Of a stretch of 64,000 nt of DNA, positions 1-9,381 are shown in pieces. The DNA is from JAFASC01 sp034669505. GTDB taxonomy: Bacteria; Pseudomonadota; Alphaproteobacteria; Rhizobiales; Beijerinckiaceae. Position 1 is the stretch's first letter. Every line of letters begins with the position of its first letter. Made by a program: the position numbers and the translations under genes. Location of the stretch: contig JAXDNJ010000005.1 of the NCBI GenBank assembly GCA_034669505.1, positions 1 through 64,000 of the forward strand. The letters run 5' to 3'. The notes beneath the pieces were generated by a model, which was not told the origin of the DNA, searched no databases, and saw only the letters and a list, made by a program, of their open reading frames with translations.

Positions 1-825
1 CTGCCCTCGGGGCGCCGGCAGATGGTCGGCCCATTCATCTTCTTCGACCAGATGGGCCCGGCCGAGTTCATCACCGGCGAGGGCATCGACGTGCGCCCGC
101 ACCCGCACATCAATCTCGCGACCGTCACGTATCTCTTCGACGGCGAGATCATGCACCGCGACTCGCTCGGCACCGAGCAGCCGATCCGCCCGGGCGCGGT
201 CAATTGGATGAGCGCTGGGCGCGGCATCGTCCATTCCGAGCGCACCGCGCCGGAGCGCAAGGCGCGCGGCCAGAAGCTGTTCGGCATTCAGAGCTGGGTC
301 GCGCTGCCGCGCGCGGCAGAAGAGAGCGCGCCGGATTTCGCGCATCACGATTCGCACGCCCTGCCGCTGATCGAGGAGCGCGACAAAAGCGTGCGGCTCA
401 TCGTCGGCAGCGCCTTCGGCAAGACGTCGCCGGTGCGTGCGGCGTCCGAGATGATCTATGCCGATATTGCGCTCGAGCCGGGCGCCTCCGTGCCGATCGA
501 TGCCGATCACGAGGAGCGCGGGATTTATCTCGTGTCGGGGACGGTTGAGATCGCCGGCGATCGCTTTGGGCCGGGGCAGCTCCTGATCTTCCGCCCGGGC
601 GACCGCATTACAGTGAGCGCCGCGACGCCGGCGCGCTTTCTCCTGCTCGGCGGCGCGCCGATGGATGGGCCCCGCTACATCTGGTGGAACTTTGTTTCGT
701 CGCGCAAGGAGCGGATCGAGCAGGCGAAAGCCGAATGGAAGAGCGGGCGCTTCGACACGGTACCGGGCGATGCGGAAGAGTTCATCCCGCTGCCGGAGAA
801 CGCGACTGTGGTGAGTTATCCGTGA
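1..825 (+). CDS. Pirin family protein, 5' end cut by the window edge
   Basis: The reading frame is open from base 1, so the true start lies upstream; the first in-window ATG is at 22. Pirins are bicupin proteins that bind iron in the N-terminal cupin; bacterial members include quercetinases and redox-responsive regulators. The N-terminal cupin shows the metal-site pattern HPHINL and, about 40 residues later, GIVHSE, together with the family's opening block PFIFFDQMGP. The C-terminal half matches the second pirin cupin, with the end ENATVVSYP. About 274 codons are visible against a usual total near 290, so only a few residues are missing. It ends 45 nt before a broken glutathione S-transferase gene. 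The substrate cannot be told. Confidence 0.9.
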   Translation: MPSGRRQMVGPFIFFDQMGPAEFITGEGIDVRPHPHINLATVTYLFDGEIMHRDSLGTEQPIRPGAVNWMSAGRGIVHSERTAPERKARGQKLFGIQSWVALPRAAEESAPDFAHHDSHALPLIEERDKSVRLIVGSAFGKTSPVRAASEMIYADIALEPGASVPIDADHEERGIYLVSGTVEIAGDRFGPGQLLIFRPGDRITVSAATPARFLLLGGAPMDGPRYIWWNFVSSRKERIEQAKAEWKSGRFDTVPGDAEEFIPLPENATVVSYP

Positions 826-870
826 GCGGCTGCTAGTCGGGTTCCTGCAATCGACGAACCTGGAGCTAGA

Positions 871-1475
871 ATGCTGCTGATTGGGGTAAACCGCTCACCA
901 TTTATAAGACGTGTTGCGATCACTCTCAATATTTACGGCCTGCCCTTTGAGCAGCGCGCGCTCTCCGGCTTCGACAACCGCGCTGAGGTGCGGGCCAGCA
1001 ATCCGCTGGGCCGCATCCCGGCGCTGGTGCTCGAGAGCGGCGAACGTTGATCGATAGCAACGCCATTATCGATCATCTCGACGAAGTCTACGGTCACGAG
1101 CGGCCGCTGACACCGCCCGGCGGCGCCGATCGCCGCGCCGTGTTGAAGGTCGCTGCAATTCTGATGGGTGGGTGCGAGAAGTGTCTTCACGTTGCCTACG
1201 AGCGTAACCGGCGCCCGCCTCAGAAACTGTATCAGCCGTGGATTGACGACTGCATTGCCCAGGTTAAAAATGCGTTTGCGGCAGTCGATACGATGATAGA
1301 CCCGAAGAAGCCTTACTTGCTGTTTGAGCGTCTCACCCACGCCAATGTGACCGCGGTCGTCGCCGAACGCCTCGCTCGCGGGCTCGGCATCGATACCGAC
1401 GAGCAGACAACCCGCCTCCGCGCATTAACTAGGAGACTGGCGGAGGAGCCCTTCTTCCATGTGGGTGAGCCCTGA
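871..1475 (+). pseudogene. Glutathione S-transferase, broken by one frameshift
   Basis: An ATG at 871, preceded by CTGGAG, opens a thioredoxin-fold GST N-terminus (MLLIGVNRSPFIRRVAITL, then NPLGRIPALVL) that stops at 1050 after LESGER. The protein continues in another frame from 1047 with the block IDSNAIIDHLDE, exactly what follows in intact GSTs, and runs to 1475 through the helical C-terminal domain. The two parts add up to about 201 residues, a normal GST length, so a single-base loss near 1047-1050 explains the break. It could be a true pseudogene or a sequencing error; nothing suggests programmed frameshifting, since there is no slippery run. The likely role when intact was glutathione conjugation of electrophiles in the cytoplasm. 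Confidence 0.85.
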
Positions 1476-1493
1476 CCCTTAAGTGAGGTAGTC

Positions 1494-2492
1494 ATGGCCG
1501 AACACCCATTCGATGCACTTCCTGCAGCACAAGCTGAAAGCGCGCGTTCAGCGCTCATCGCGGCGCTCGGGCCCGCGCCGATCGGGTCTGTGACGCCGCT
1601 TTCGGGCGGAGCCTCGGGTGCATGGCCGTTTCGGGTGGAGGTTGGCATCCGGAGCTACCTTCTGCGAGTTGAGGGGCGACCAAGTCCGCTGCGAAATCCG
1701 CACCAATATGTCTCGATGAGCATCGCGGCAGAGGCGGGGATTGCGCCGCAGGTCCACTACATCGACGAGGCCGCCCGCGTCGTCGTGGCCGACTACATAG
1801 ATCATGCGCCGCTTCAGGCTTATCCGGGCGGCGCGCCTGCGCTGGCGCGAGCTCTCGGCGCGTTGCTGAGTCGCGTGCAGTCGACTCCGATCTTCCCGCA
1901 TTTTGTCGAATATCCCGACATAGTCGCGCGTCTGTTCGCGCATGTGCGGCGAACAGGCCTCTTTGTATCAGGACTTCTCGATTCTCACGTCGAGCGGCTT
2001 GAACGCTTGTGTGAAGCCTATGCGTCGGGTGCGACAGAGCTGGTTTCTAGCCACAACGATTTCATTCCCAGTAACATCCTGTTCGACGGAGAACGCCTCT
2101 GGCTGATCGATTGGGAGTCGGCCTACCGCAATGATCCGCTCGTCGATGTGGCGACCGCGCTCGACACGCTTGCGCATTCGCCGGAGCTGGAGAGCATATT
2201 CTTGCGCACATGGCTTGGCCGGGCGCCCGACGACGCCCTCCGCTCGCGGCTCGATGTGATACGCGCGCTGACGCGTCTCTATTACGCCGGCGTTTTCCTC
2301 AGCGCTTCTGCGGCCTCGCGTGCGGGGCCCGATACCGACCTCTCGGTTCCAACATTTTCCGAGTTCCAAGATGCGATCCGCGAAAAGCGGCTGAAGGCGG
2401 GGACGCCGGATACCAAGCACATTTTGGGCAAGATGTTCCTTGCCTCGTTTTTCTCCGGCATCGAGCCGCCGGGCTTTGACGCCGCAGTCTAG
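1494..2492 (+). CDS. Aminoglycoside/choline-kinase-like phosphotransferase
   Basis: A 332-residue protein of the APH/choline kinase fold. The catalytic loop reads SHNDFIPSNIL (HND at 187-189, Asp as catalytic base), followed 15 residues on by LIDWESA, whose Asp binds magnesium. The N-terminal lobe has a glycine-rich stretch (LSGGASGAWPF, about residues 36-46). Relatives phosphorylate small hydroxylated or aminated compounds (choline, aminoglycosides, macrolides, homoserine); the closest pattern here is the choline/ethanolamine-kinase-like group, but the substrate is not determinable. The ATG at 1494 lies 18 nt after the stop of the broken GST, so both were probably one transcript. Confidence 0.85.
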   Translation: MAEHPFDALPAAQAESARSALIAALGPAPIGSVTPLSGGASGAWPFRVEVGIRSYLLRVEGRPSPLRNPHQYVSMSIAAEAGIAPQVHYIDEAARVVVADYIDHAPLQAYPGGAPALARALGALLSRVQSTPIFPHFVEYPDIVARLFAHVRRTGLFVSGLLDSHVERLERLCEAYASGATELVSSHNDFIPSNILFDGERLWLIDWESAYRNDPLVDVATALDTLAHSPELESIFLRTWLGRAPDDALRSRLDVIRALTRLYYAGVFLSASAASRAGPDTDLSVPTFSEFQDAIREKRLKAGTPDTKHILGKMFLASFFSGIEPPGFDAAV

Positions 2493-2524
2493 CGCGCAGC
2501 TGATTCAGTCCGGGCGGCATCCGC

Positions 2525-2926
2525 TTATGTCAGCAAGTTCGCATCGCGCGCCAGCCGCCAACGCCCATCTTCCTTGCGCAGGATCGTCAGCGTCCAGCCG
2601 GAGCGCTTCACCGGCGCGCCGACCTGCGGCGTGATCGTCATCTCCAGATAATTGCGGATGTAGGCTAAAGTCGCCGATCACGCTGAGCTCGCGGATGTCG
2701 GCGTTCCCGTCTATCCGCATGTCCTTCGTCGCGTCGGACGCGGCGGCGAAAGCGCTTTCCCGAACGGCTCCCGGCCGGGAACCATGAAGACTATATCGGC
2801 GGTCATCAGGCTCAGCACGGCCGCGATATCGCCGGCCTTGCTCGCCGCGAGCCAGGTGTCCACCAATTTGCGAATGGCAGTTTCGTCGTCCGCCTGACTT
2901 GTTGTCGCCCGGAGCGGCTCGCTCAT
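2525..2926 (-). pseudogene. SnoaL-like (SgcJ/EcaC type) NTF2-fold protein, two frameshifts
   Basis: Read on the minus strand from the ATG at 2926, the frame gives a typical N-terminus (AIRKLVDTWLAASKAGDIA, then DIVFMVPGREPFGK) and then leaves the family. The homologous sequence continues in a second frame (AFAAASDATKDMRIDGNADI, ELSVIGDF) and then in a third (AYIRNYLEMTITPQVGAPVK up to RWRLARDANLLT and a TAA at 2525-2527). Joined together the three pieces make a complete cone-shaped NTF2-like domain of about 130 residues. Two independent frame changes make a sequencing error less likely than real decay. Its ATG overlaps the stop of the MaoC gene by ATGA, so it was once translationally coupled to it. 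Confidence 0.85.
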
Positions 2927-3384
2927 CCCTTCCTCTCATCAGAGGGCCGCCTGAACACGACCAACCTCGGCGAAAAGGTCTGCACGATCTCGCCGTTCTG
3001 ATTAGTCGTGGTCAGTTTCACGCGCACCATGCCGCGGTCGGGTTTGGACCGCGACGGAATGATCTCCAAGATCTCGCTCTTCACCTGAAGTGTGTCGCCG
3101 GGCCGGACCGGCCATGGCCAGCGCAACTCGCCGCCGCTGCCGATGATCCCGCTCGCCAACGGAAAGCTTTGTACCGAGAGCCGCATGGTGACCGCCGCGG
3201 TATGCCAGCCGCTCGCCGCGAGGCCGCCGAACATACTGGCGCGCGCCGCCGCTTCATCCAGATGAAACGGCTGCGGATCATAGGAGGCGGCGAATTGCTT
3301 GATCTCCTCGGCGGTCAGCGTGTGCGTGCCGCTGAAATATTGCTGGCCGACCGCGAGATCTTCCAGCCACAGTTTTTCCTGCAT
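2923..3384 (-). CDS. MaoC-like hot-dog dehydratase
   Basis: A 153-residue single hot-dog protein of the MaoC/R-specific enoyl-CoA hydratase family, which hydrates 2-enoyl-CoA or acts on related thioesters. The family block FAASYDPQPFHLDEAAA contains the catalytic Asp and His (D..PxH), and the central strand GGELRWPWPVRPGDTLQV is typical. I chose the ATG at 3384 because the family N-terminus (MQEKLWLEDLAVGQ) starts there; the frame is open upstream to 3444. The downstream partner is the decayed SnoaL-like gene, overlapping by 4 nt. Confidence 0.85.
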   Translation of the reverse strand: MQEKLWLEDLAVGQQYFSGTHTLTAEEIKQFAASYDPQPFHLDEAAARASMFGGLAASGWHTAAVTMRLSVQSFPLASGIIGSGGELRWPWPVRPGDTLQVKSEILEIIPSRSKPDRGMVRVKLTTTNQNGEIVQTFSPRLVVFRRPSDERKG

Positions 3385-3503
3385 AATTTCTGCCCACCGC
3401 GGATGTTGAGGAACCGATAAACCATATTGCCGGCCCGCCAACATGCCTATGGCCAGCCCGCATAGCTTAGGTTAGAGCTTCTCCCAAACGTAGGGAGAAA
3501 CAT

Positions 3504-4700
3504 ATGCGTAGTTTGACCAGCGTGCTCATCGGGCTCGGGGCCATCACTGGCGCCGTCGGCGCCATCGCGACGGCAAGTGCCGAGGACCTCAAGGTGGCGC
3601 TCATCCACGGCCGCACCGGTGCGCTCGAAGCTTACGCCAAGCAGACCGAGACGGGCCTGCGCCTCGGCTTCGAATACGCGACCAAGGGCACGATGACGCT
3701 CGATGGGCGCAAGATCGTCATCATCACCAAGGACGACCAGTCGAAGCCCGATCTCGCCAAGACCGCGCTCGCCGAAGCCTACGAGGACGACAAGGCCGAT
3801 ATCGCCATCGGCACGAGTTCATCCGGCGCGGCGCTGGCCATGCTGCCGGTCGCCGAAGAGCACAAGAAAATCCTGATCGTCGAGCCGGCGGTCGCCGACC
3901 AGATCACCGGCGACAAATGGAACCGCTACATCTTCCGCACGGCCCGCAATTCGTCGCAGGATGCGATCTCCAACGCGGTGGCGATCGGCAAACAGGGCGT
4001 GACGGTGGCGACCCTGGCACAGGACTATGCCTTCGGCCGCGACGGGGTCGCCGCGTTCAAGGAAGCGCTCGGCAAGACCGGCGCGACGCTGGCGGCGGAA
4101 GAATATGCGCCGCTGAATGCGACCGACTTCACCGCGCCGGCGCAGCGTCTGTTCGATGCGCTGAAGGATAAGCCCGGGCGCAAGATCATCTGGGTGATCT
4201 GGGCCGGCGCCGGCGATCCCTTGACCAAGCTGCAGGACATGGATCCGAAGCGCTACGGAATCGAGATTTCGACCGGCGGCAACATCCTGCCGGCGCTGGC
4301 AGCGTATAAGCGCCTGCCCGGCATGGAGGGCGCAACGTACTATTACTACGATATCCCGAAGAACCCGGTGAACGACTGGCTCGTCGCCGAGCACAAGAAG
4401 CGCTTCAACGCGCCGCCGGATTTCTTCACCGCGGGCGGGTTCGCCGCGGCGATGGCGACGGTCACGGCTATCCAGAAGGCGAAATCGACCGACAGCGAGA
4501 AGCTCATCTCGGCGATGGAGGGCATGGAGTTCGACACGCCGAAGGGCAAGATGGTCTTCCGGAAGGAGGACCATCAGGCACTGCAGAGCATGTACCACTT
4601 CAAGGTGAAGGTCGATCCGAACGTCGCCTGGGCCGTGCTCGAGCCCGTGCGCGAACTGAAGATCGAGGACATGAACATCCCGATCCGGAATAAGCACTGA
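3504..4700 (+). CDS. livK: ABC transporter periplasmic substrate-binding protein, branched-chain amino-acid type
   Basis: A 398-residue class I periplasmic binding protein of the Leu/Ile/Val-binding family (Peripla_BP_6 type). Residues 1-26 form a Sec signal peptide with a likely cut after ATASA; the mature part opens EDLKVALIHG and continues with two alpha/beta lobes. GGGAGAAACAT just upstream is the ribosome binding site. It heads the operon of two ATPases and two permeases (4862-8433) and is separated from them by a palindromic repeat that may lower downstream expression, as is common after binding protein genes. Family members import amino acids but also aromatic acids, amides and urea. 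With dehydrogenases, a hydrolase and an Old Yellow Enzyme nearby, an organic-acid or aromatic ligand is as likely as an amino acid. Confidence 0.9.
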   Translation: MRSLTSVLIGLGAITGAVGAIATASAEDLKVALIHGRTGALEAYAKQTETGLRLGFEYATKGTMTLDGRKIVIITKDDQSKPDLAKTALAEAYEDDKADIAIGTSSSGAALAMLPVAEEHKKILIVEPAVADQITGDKWNRYIFRTARNSSQDAISNAVAIGKQGVTVATLAQDYAFGRDGVAAFKEALGKTGATLAAEEYAPLNATDFTAPAQRLFDALKDKPGRKIIWVIWAGAGDPLTKLQDMDPKRYGIEISTGGNILPALAAYKRLPGMEGATYYYYDIPKNPVNDWLVAEHKKRFNAPPDFFTAGGFAAAMATVTAIQKAKSTDSEKLISAMEGMEFDTPKGKMVFRKEDHQALQSMYHFKVKVDPNVAWAVLEPVRELKIEDMNIPIRNKH

Positions 4701-4730
4701 GTCCTTCAGCCCGAGGAGCGGCGGATGGAC

Positions 4731-4811
4731 CGTCATTGGGAGGAGCGTAGCGACGAAGCAATCCATGAGCGGCACGATCGTCTGGATTGCTTCGCTTCGC
4801 TCGCAATGACG
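4731..4811. repeat. Palindromic intergenic repeat, type 1
   Basis: Left arm 4731-4765 (CGTCATTGGGAGGAGCGTAG, then CGACGAAGCAATCCA) and right arm 4783-4811 (TGGATTGCTTCGCTTCGCTC, then GCAATGACG) are imperfect inverted repeats around a short loop. I recognise this as the abundant REP-like element of Bradyrhizobium-type genomes. It lies between the binding protein gene and the ATPase genes, where it can form a stable mRNA hairpin that protects the upstream message or attenuates the downstream genes. Confidence 0.85.
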
Positions 4812-4861
4812 GCGCTGTCTCGGAGCCGAGATGTGACTCGCTTCTGTTCAACCAGCGTCTG

Positions 4862-5629
4862 ATGACGCATCTCGAGACGCGCGATCTCACCATCCGCTTC
4901 GGCGGACATGTCGCCGTCGATTCGGTGACATGCGCGTTTCGGCCGGGCGAACTCACCGCGATCGTCGGCCCGAACGGCGCCGGCAAGACCACCTACTTCA
5001 ACCTGATCTCCGGGCAGCTGCGCGCCAGCGCCGGACAGGTCCTGTTCAACGGCGAGGACCTGACGCGGCTGCCCGCTTCGTTGCGCGCGCGCCGCGGCTT
5101 GGGGCGCGCTTTCCAGCTCACAAATCTGTTCCCCAATCTTACCGTCGCCGAAAACATTCGCCTCGCCGTGCAGGCGACGCGCGGCGTGCATTACGGCATG
5201 CTGCGGGTGTGGTCAGACCGCGCCGATCTCATCGCGCGCGCCGATGAAGTGCTCGCCGAGGTGGCGCTGTCGGCGCGCCGCAATGTTGCGGCCGCGGCGC
5301 TCTCGCATGGCGATCAGCGCAAGCTCGAAGTCGGCATGATGCTGGCGCTGGAGCCGGCGGTGTTCATGTTCGACGAGCCGACCGCCGGCATGAGCGTGGA
5401 CGAAGTCCCGGTGCTACTTGAGCTGATCGCGAAACTGAAGCGCGATCAATCGAAGATCGTCCTCCTCGTCGAGCACAAGATGGATGTCGTGCGCTCGCTC
5501 GCCGACCGCATCATCGTATTGCATAACGGAAGGCTCGTCGCCGCCGGCGCGCCGGCGGAGGTGATCGCCTCGCCCATCGTGCAGGAAGCCTATCTTGGCG
5601 CCGCGCCTGCAAAAGTGAGCGCCGCATGA
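4862..5629 (+). CDS. livG: ABC transporter ATP-binding protein, LivG type
   Basis: A 255-residue ATPase of the branched-chain amino-acid importer family. Walker A is GPNGAGKTT at residues 36-44, the Q-loop is in GRAFQLTNLFPNLTV, and Walker B is VFMFDEPTAG. The C-loop reads LSHGDQ rather than LSGGQ, which is normal for LivG proteins. I start at the ATG at 4862 (MTHLETRDLTIRFGG); the frame is open further up through the palindromic repeat, but that stretch has no family similarity. It pairs with the LivF-type ATPase 10 nt downstream to drive the LivH/LivM permease. Confidence 0.9.
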   Translation: MTHLETRDLTIRFGGHVAVDSVTCAFRPGELTAIVGPNGAGKTTYFNLISGQLRASAGQVLFNGEDLTRLPASLRARRGLGRAFQLTNLFPNLTVAENIRLAVQATRGVHYGMLRVWSDRADLIARADEVLAEVALSARRNVAAAALSHGDQRKLEVGMMLALEPAVFMFDEPTAGMSVDEVPVLLELIAKLKRDQSKIVLLVEHKMDVVRSLADRIIVLHNGRLVAAGAPAEVIASPIVQEAYLGAAPAKVSAA

Positions 5630-5639
5630 GAAACGCAGC

Positions 5640-6358
<719 letters not shown>

Positions 6359-6362
<4 letters not shown>

Positions 6363-7369
6363 CTGCGATCGAGTCCGGCGCGGCGCTGCCGAAACAGCGT
6401 ACCGACTTCCTTCCCGCGCTTCTGCCGATCGCACTGGCACTCGCCGCGCTCCCCTTTGTCGGTTCGCCCTCGACCTGGATCACGCTCACCGTCGCCGGCT
6501 TGTCGATGGGCATGATGATCTTCATCATGGCGTCGGGCCTGACGCTCGTCTTCGGCCTGATGGACGTGCTCAATTTCGGCCATGGCGCTTTCATCGCGGT
6601 CGGTGCGTACATGGCGGCGCTCGTCCTTGCGCCGCTCGCCGCGTGGACGCAAACTGATTCCCTTTGGAGCGGCCTCGCCGCTCTCATTCCCGCGGCAATC
6701 GTCGCGATGGGCGTCAGCGCCGCGCTGAGCATCGCTTTCGAGCGCTTTCTCATTCGTCCTGTTTACGGCCAGCACTTGAAGCAGATCCTTGTCACGATGG
6801 GCGGCCTCATCGTCGCCGAGCAGTTGCTTTACGCGCTGTTCGGCCCGCAGCTGATCGCGCTGCCGCTGCCGACTGCGTTGCGCGGCTCGATCCTGTTCGG
6901 CGATGCCGCGGTCGAAAAATACCGGCTGCTCGCTGTCATCGTTGGTCTCGTCATTTTTGCGACGCTGCTCACGGTTCTGATGCGCACTAAGATAGGCCTG
7001 CTCATTCGCGCCGGCGTCGAGAATCGCGAGATGGTCGAGGCGCTGGGCTACCGCATCAAGCAATTGTTCATCGGCGTGTTCATGGCGGGATCGGCGCTTG
7101 CCGGGCTCGGCGGCGTCATGTGGGCGCTTTACCGCGAGCAGGTGCATGCCTCGATGGGCGGCGAGCTCACGGTGCTGATCTTCATCGTCATTATCATCGG
7201 CGGGCTTGGCAGCGTCACCGGCTGCTTCATCGGCGCCATCCTTGTCGCGCTGGTCGCCAACTATGCCGGCTTCCTCGTGCCGAAGCTCGCGCTCGTCTCC
7301 GATATCATGCTGATGGTCGCGGTGCTCCTTTGGCGCCCGCGGGGATTGTTCCCCGTGACGTCGAGATGA
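6359..7369 (+). CDS. livH: ABC transporter permease, LivH type
   Basis: A 336-residue inner-membrane permease of the branched-chain amino-acid importer family, with eight or nine predicted membrane segments. The conserved loops GLTLVFGLMDVLNFGHGAF near the N-terminus and the ATPase-contact region RAGVENREMVEALGYRI in the middle are typical of LivH. The glycine-rich block GGLGSVTGCFIGA lies near the C-terminus. Both ends overlap neighbours by ATGA (6359 and 7366), placing it in the middle of a tightly coupled operon. Confidence 0.9.
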
Positions 7370-8433
7370 TGGTCCTTTCCGGCGATAGGCCACGCAGCCG
7401 CATCCTGTCGGTCATCCTGATCGCCATCTTTGTCGCGCTTGCTTTCGCGCCGTTCCTCTTCCCCGGCTCGAAGCCGCTGAATGTCGCGGCAAAAATCTGC
7501 ATCTTCGCGCTGCTCGTCGCGAGCTACGATCTCCTGCTCGGTTTTACCGGCATCGTTTCCTTCGCCCACACGATGTTCTTCGGCATCGGCAGTTACGGCG
7601 TGGCGCTGGCGATCTTCAACTACGGGCCGACCTGGAGCATGATCGCGCTTGGCATCATTATCGCGCTGCCGCTGGCGGCGTTGCTCGCACTGGCGATCGG
7701 CCTCTTCTCGCTGCGGGTGCAGGCGATCTTCTTCTCGATGGTGACGCTAGCTGTTGCCTCCGCGTTCGCGGTGCTTGCGTCGCAATTGTCGTGGCTGACC
7801 GGCGGCGAAGACGGCCGCTCGTTTCAGGTACCGCCGGTCCTGCGGCCAGGCAATCGTCTGTTCGAAGGCGAAATCTTCGGTGTCGCCTTCAATGGCCGCG
7901 TCGTCAGCTATTATCTCGTCTTCATCGCCTGCGTGCTGCTGTTCCTGCTGCTCCTGCGCATCGTCAATTCGCCGTTCGGCCGCGTGCTGCAGGCAATTCG
8001 CGAGAATCCGTTCCGCGCCGAGGCGCTCGGCTATCGCATCGTCGTGCATCGCACGTTGGCGAATGTCATCGCCGCGCTGATTGCTGCGGCCGCCGGCGCG
8101 CTCAATGCGATCTGGCTGCATTATACCGGACCGGAGACGAGCCTCAGCTTCTCGATCATGCTCGACATTCTCGTCATGGTCGTTATCGGCGGCATGGGCA
8201 CGATGTACGGCGCGGTGATCGGCGCCGCGCTCTACATCCTGGCGCAGAATTATCTGCAGGCGCTGATGGGGAGTGTTTCGAACGCCGCCGCGAGCGCCGG
8301 ATTGCCGCTCGTGCCCGGCCTCTTCCATCCCGACCGCTGGCTTCTGTGGCTCGGCATTCTTTTCATATTGAGCGTGCGGTTTTTCCCGACCGGCATTGTC
8401 GGCCGGTTGCGGCAGGGAGCAACGAAAGCATGA
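7366..8433 (+). CDS. livM: ABC transporter permease, LivM type
   Basis: A 355-residue permease partner of LivH, very hydrophobic with about nine or ten membrane helices. The signature YDLLLGFTGIVSFAHTMFFG and the EAA-like loop AIRENPFRAEALGYRI identify it. GGMGTMYGAVIGAALYI is the family glycine block. The ATG at 7366 overlaps the LivH stop; a second in-frame ATG follows at once at 7369. The stop overlaps the start of the alpha/beta hydrolase gene by ATGA, which ties the hydrolase to the importer. Confidence 0.9.
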   Translation: MMVLSGDRPRSRILSVILIAIFVALAFAPFLFPGSKPLNVAAKICIFALLVASYDLLLGFTGIVSFAHTMFFGIGSYGVALAIFNYGPTWSMIALGIIIALPLAALLALAIGLFSLRVQAIFFSMVTLAVASAFAVLASQLSWLTGGEDGRSFQVPPVLRPGNRLFEGEIFGVAFNGRVVSYYLVFIACVLLFLLLLRIVNSPFGRVLQAIRENPFRAEALGYRIVVHRTLANVIAALIAAAAGALNAIWLHYTGPETSLSFSIMLDILVMVVIGGMGTMYGAVIGAALYILAQNYLQALMGSVSNAAASAGLPLVPGLFHPDRWLLWLGILFILSVRFFPTGIVGRLRQGATKA

Positions 8434-9275
8434 CTGTGCCGCGCTCGCGCTATGTCACGCTGCTCGAGCGCGAAATCCATTACATGGAATGGGGCGAACG
8501 CGGCGCCAAACCGCTGATCATGTGGCATGGGCTCGCGCGCACCGGGCGCGATTTCGACGACATCGCCGAGGTGCTGGCCGGCGAGTACCACATCATCGTG
8601 CCGGACACGATCGGCCGCGGCTTGAGCCAATGGAGCCCGCAGCCGGAGAAAGAGTACTGCTACGATTTCTACGCCGCACTCGCCAAAGCGCTGCTCGATG
8701 AGATCGGCTTCGACAAAAGCGATTGGATCGGCACCTCGATGGGCGGCGCAACCGCGATCTGCGCCGCCGCGGGGCCGCTTAAAGGCCGCATCAAGCGGCT
8801 CGTCATTAACGATATCGGGCCGGAAGTCGCGTCCGCTGCGGTCGAGCGCATCCGCTCCTATGCCGGCAAGCCGCCGCGTTTCGATAGAGTGACGGAACTC
8901 GAAGCTTATTTTCGCACGATCTACAAACCCTACGGTTTTCAAACCGACGCGCAATGGCGGCGCATGGCTGAGACCTCGGTGCGCCGCCTGCCCGACGGCG
9001 GTATCACCACGCATTACGATCCTGATATGGTGATGCAGTTTACGCATCACCCCGAAGACAATCTGCAATGGGCGCAATGGGGCACGCTGGATTTTGAGAT
9101 TCTGTGTCTGCGCGGCGCCGAGTCGGATCTGCTGACGAAAGAGATCGCGGCGCGGATGCAGAGCGAAGGCCCGCGCTGTCGTGTGCTTGAAATTCAGGGC
9201 TGCGGCCACGCGCCGTGCCTCAATGTGCCGGAGCAGATCGGGCCGGTGCGCGCGTTTTTGGCGAACGGCCTGTGA
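8430..9275 (+). CDS. Alpha/beta-fold hydrolase, last gene of the importer operon
   Basis: A 281-residue cytoplasmic alpha/beta hydrolase. The oxyanion-hole motif is MWHGLARTG, the nucleophile elbow is GTSMGG (Ser is the nucleophile) and the catalytic His is in GCGHAP near the C-terminus. The start at 8430 overlaps the permease stop by ATGA, so it is co-translated with the importer and probably acts on the imported compound (ester, lactone or C-C bond hydrolysis). The exact substrate cannot be told. It ends two bases before a palindromic repeat that separates it from a convergent gene. Confidence 0.85.
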   Translation: MTVPRSRYVTLLEREIHYMEWGERGAKPLIMWHGLARTGRDFDDIAEVLAGEYHIIVPDTIGRGLSQWSPQPEKEYCYDFYAALAKALLDEIGFDKSDWIGTSMGGATAICAAAGPLKGRIKRLVINDIGPEVASAAVERIRSYAGKPPRFDRVTELEAYFRTIYKPYGFQTDAQWRRMAETSVRRLPDGGITTHYDPDMVMQFTHHPEDNLQWAQWGTLDFEILCLRGAESDLLTKEIAARMQSEGPRCRVLEIQGCGHAPCLNVPEQIGPVRAFLANGL

Positions 9276-9277
9276 AC

Positions 9278-9381
9278 CCCCTCATCCTGAGGAGCCGCAA
9301 AGCGGCGTCTCGAAGGATGGGCAGATGCGGTTCACTTTGCCATCCTTCGAGACGCGCCTTCGGCGCTCCTCAGGATGAGGG
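9278..9381. repeat. Palindromic intergenic repeat, type 2, between convergent genes
   Basis: Near-perfect inverted repeat with arms 9278-9320 (CCCTCATCCTGAGGAGCCGC onward) and 9339-9381, around an 18-nt loop. The sequence class differs from the element at 4731. Standing between convergent genes it can act as a two-way terminator. Its right arm reaches into the minus-strand dehydrogenase gene and supplies that gene's last three codons and TGA stop (9370-9381). Confidence 0.85.

Noticed and set aside
1040..1055. Programmed frameshift in the glutathione S-transferase gene
   Set aside because: There is no slippery heptamer, and this family is not known to use frameshifting.
3819..4775. 318-codon minus-strand frame over the binding protein gene
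   Set aside because: Shadow frame with an Arg/His/Asp/Leu-rich composition and no ribosome binding site; it also runs into the palindromic repeat.
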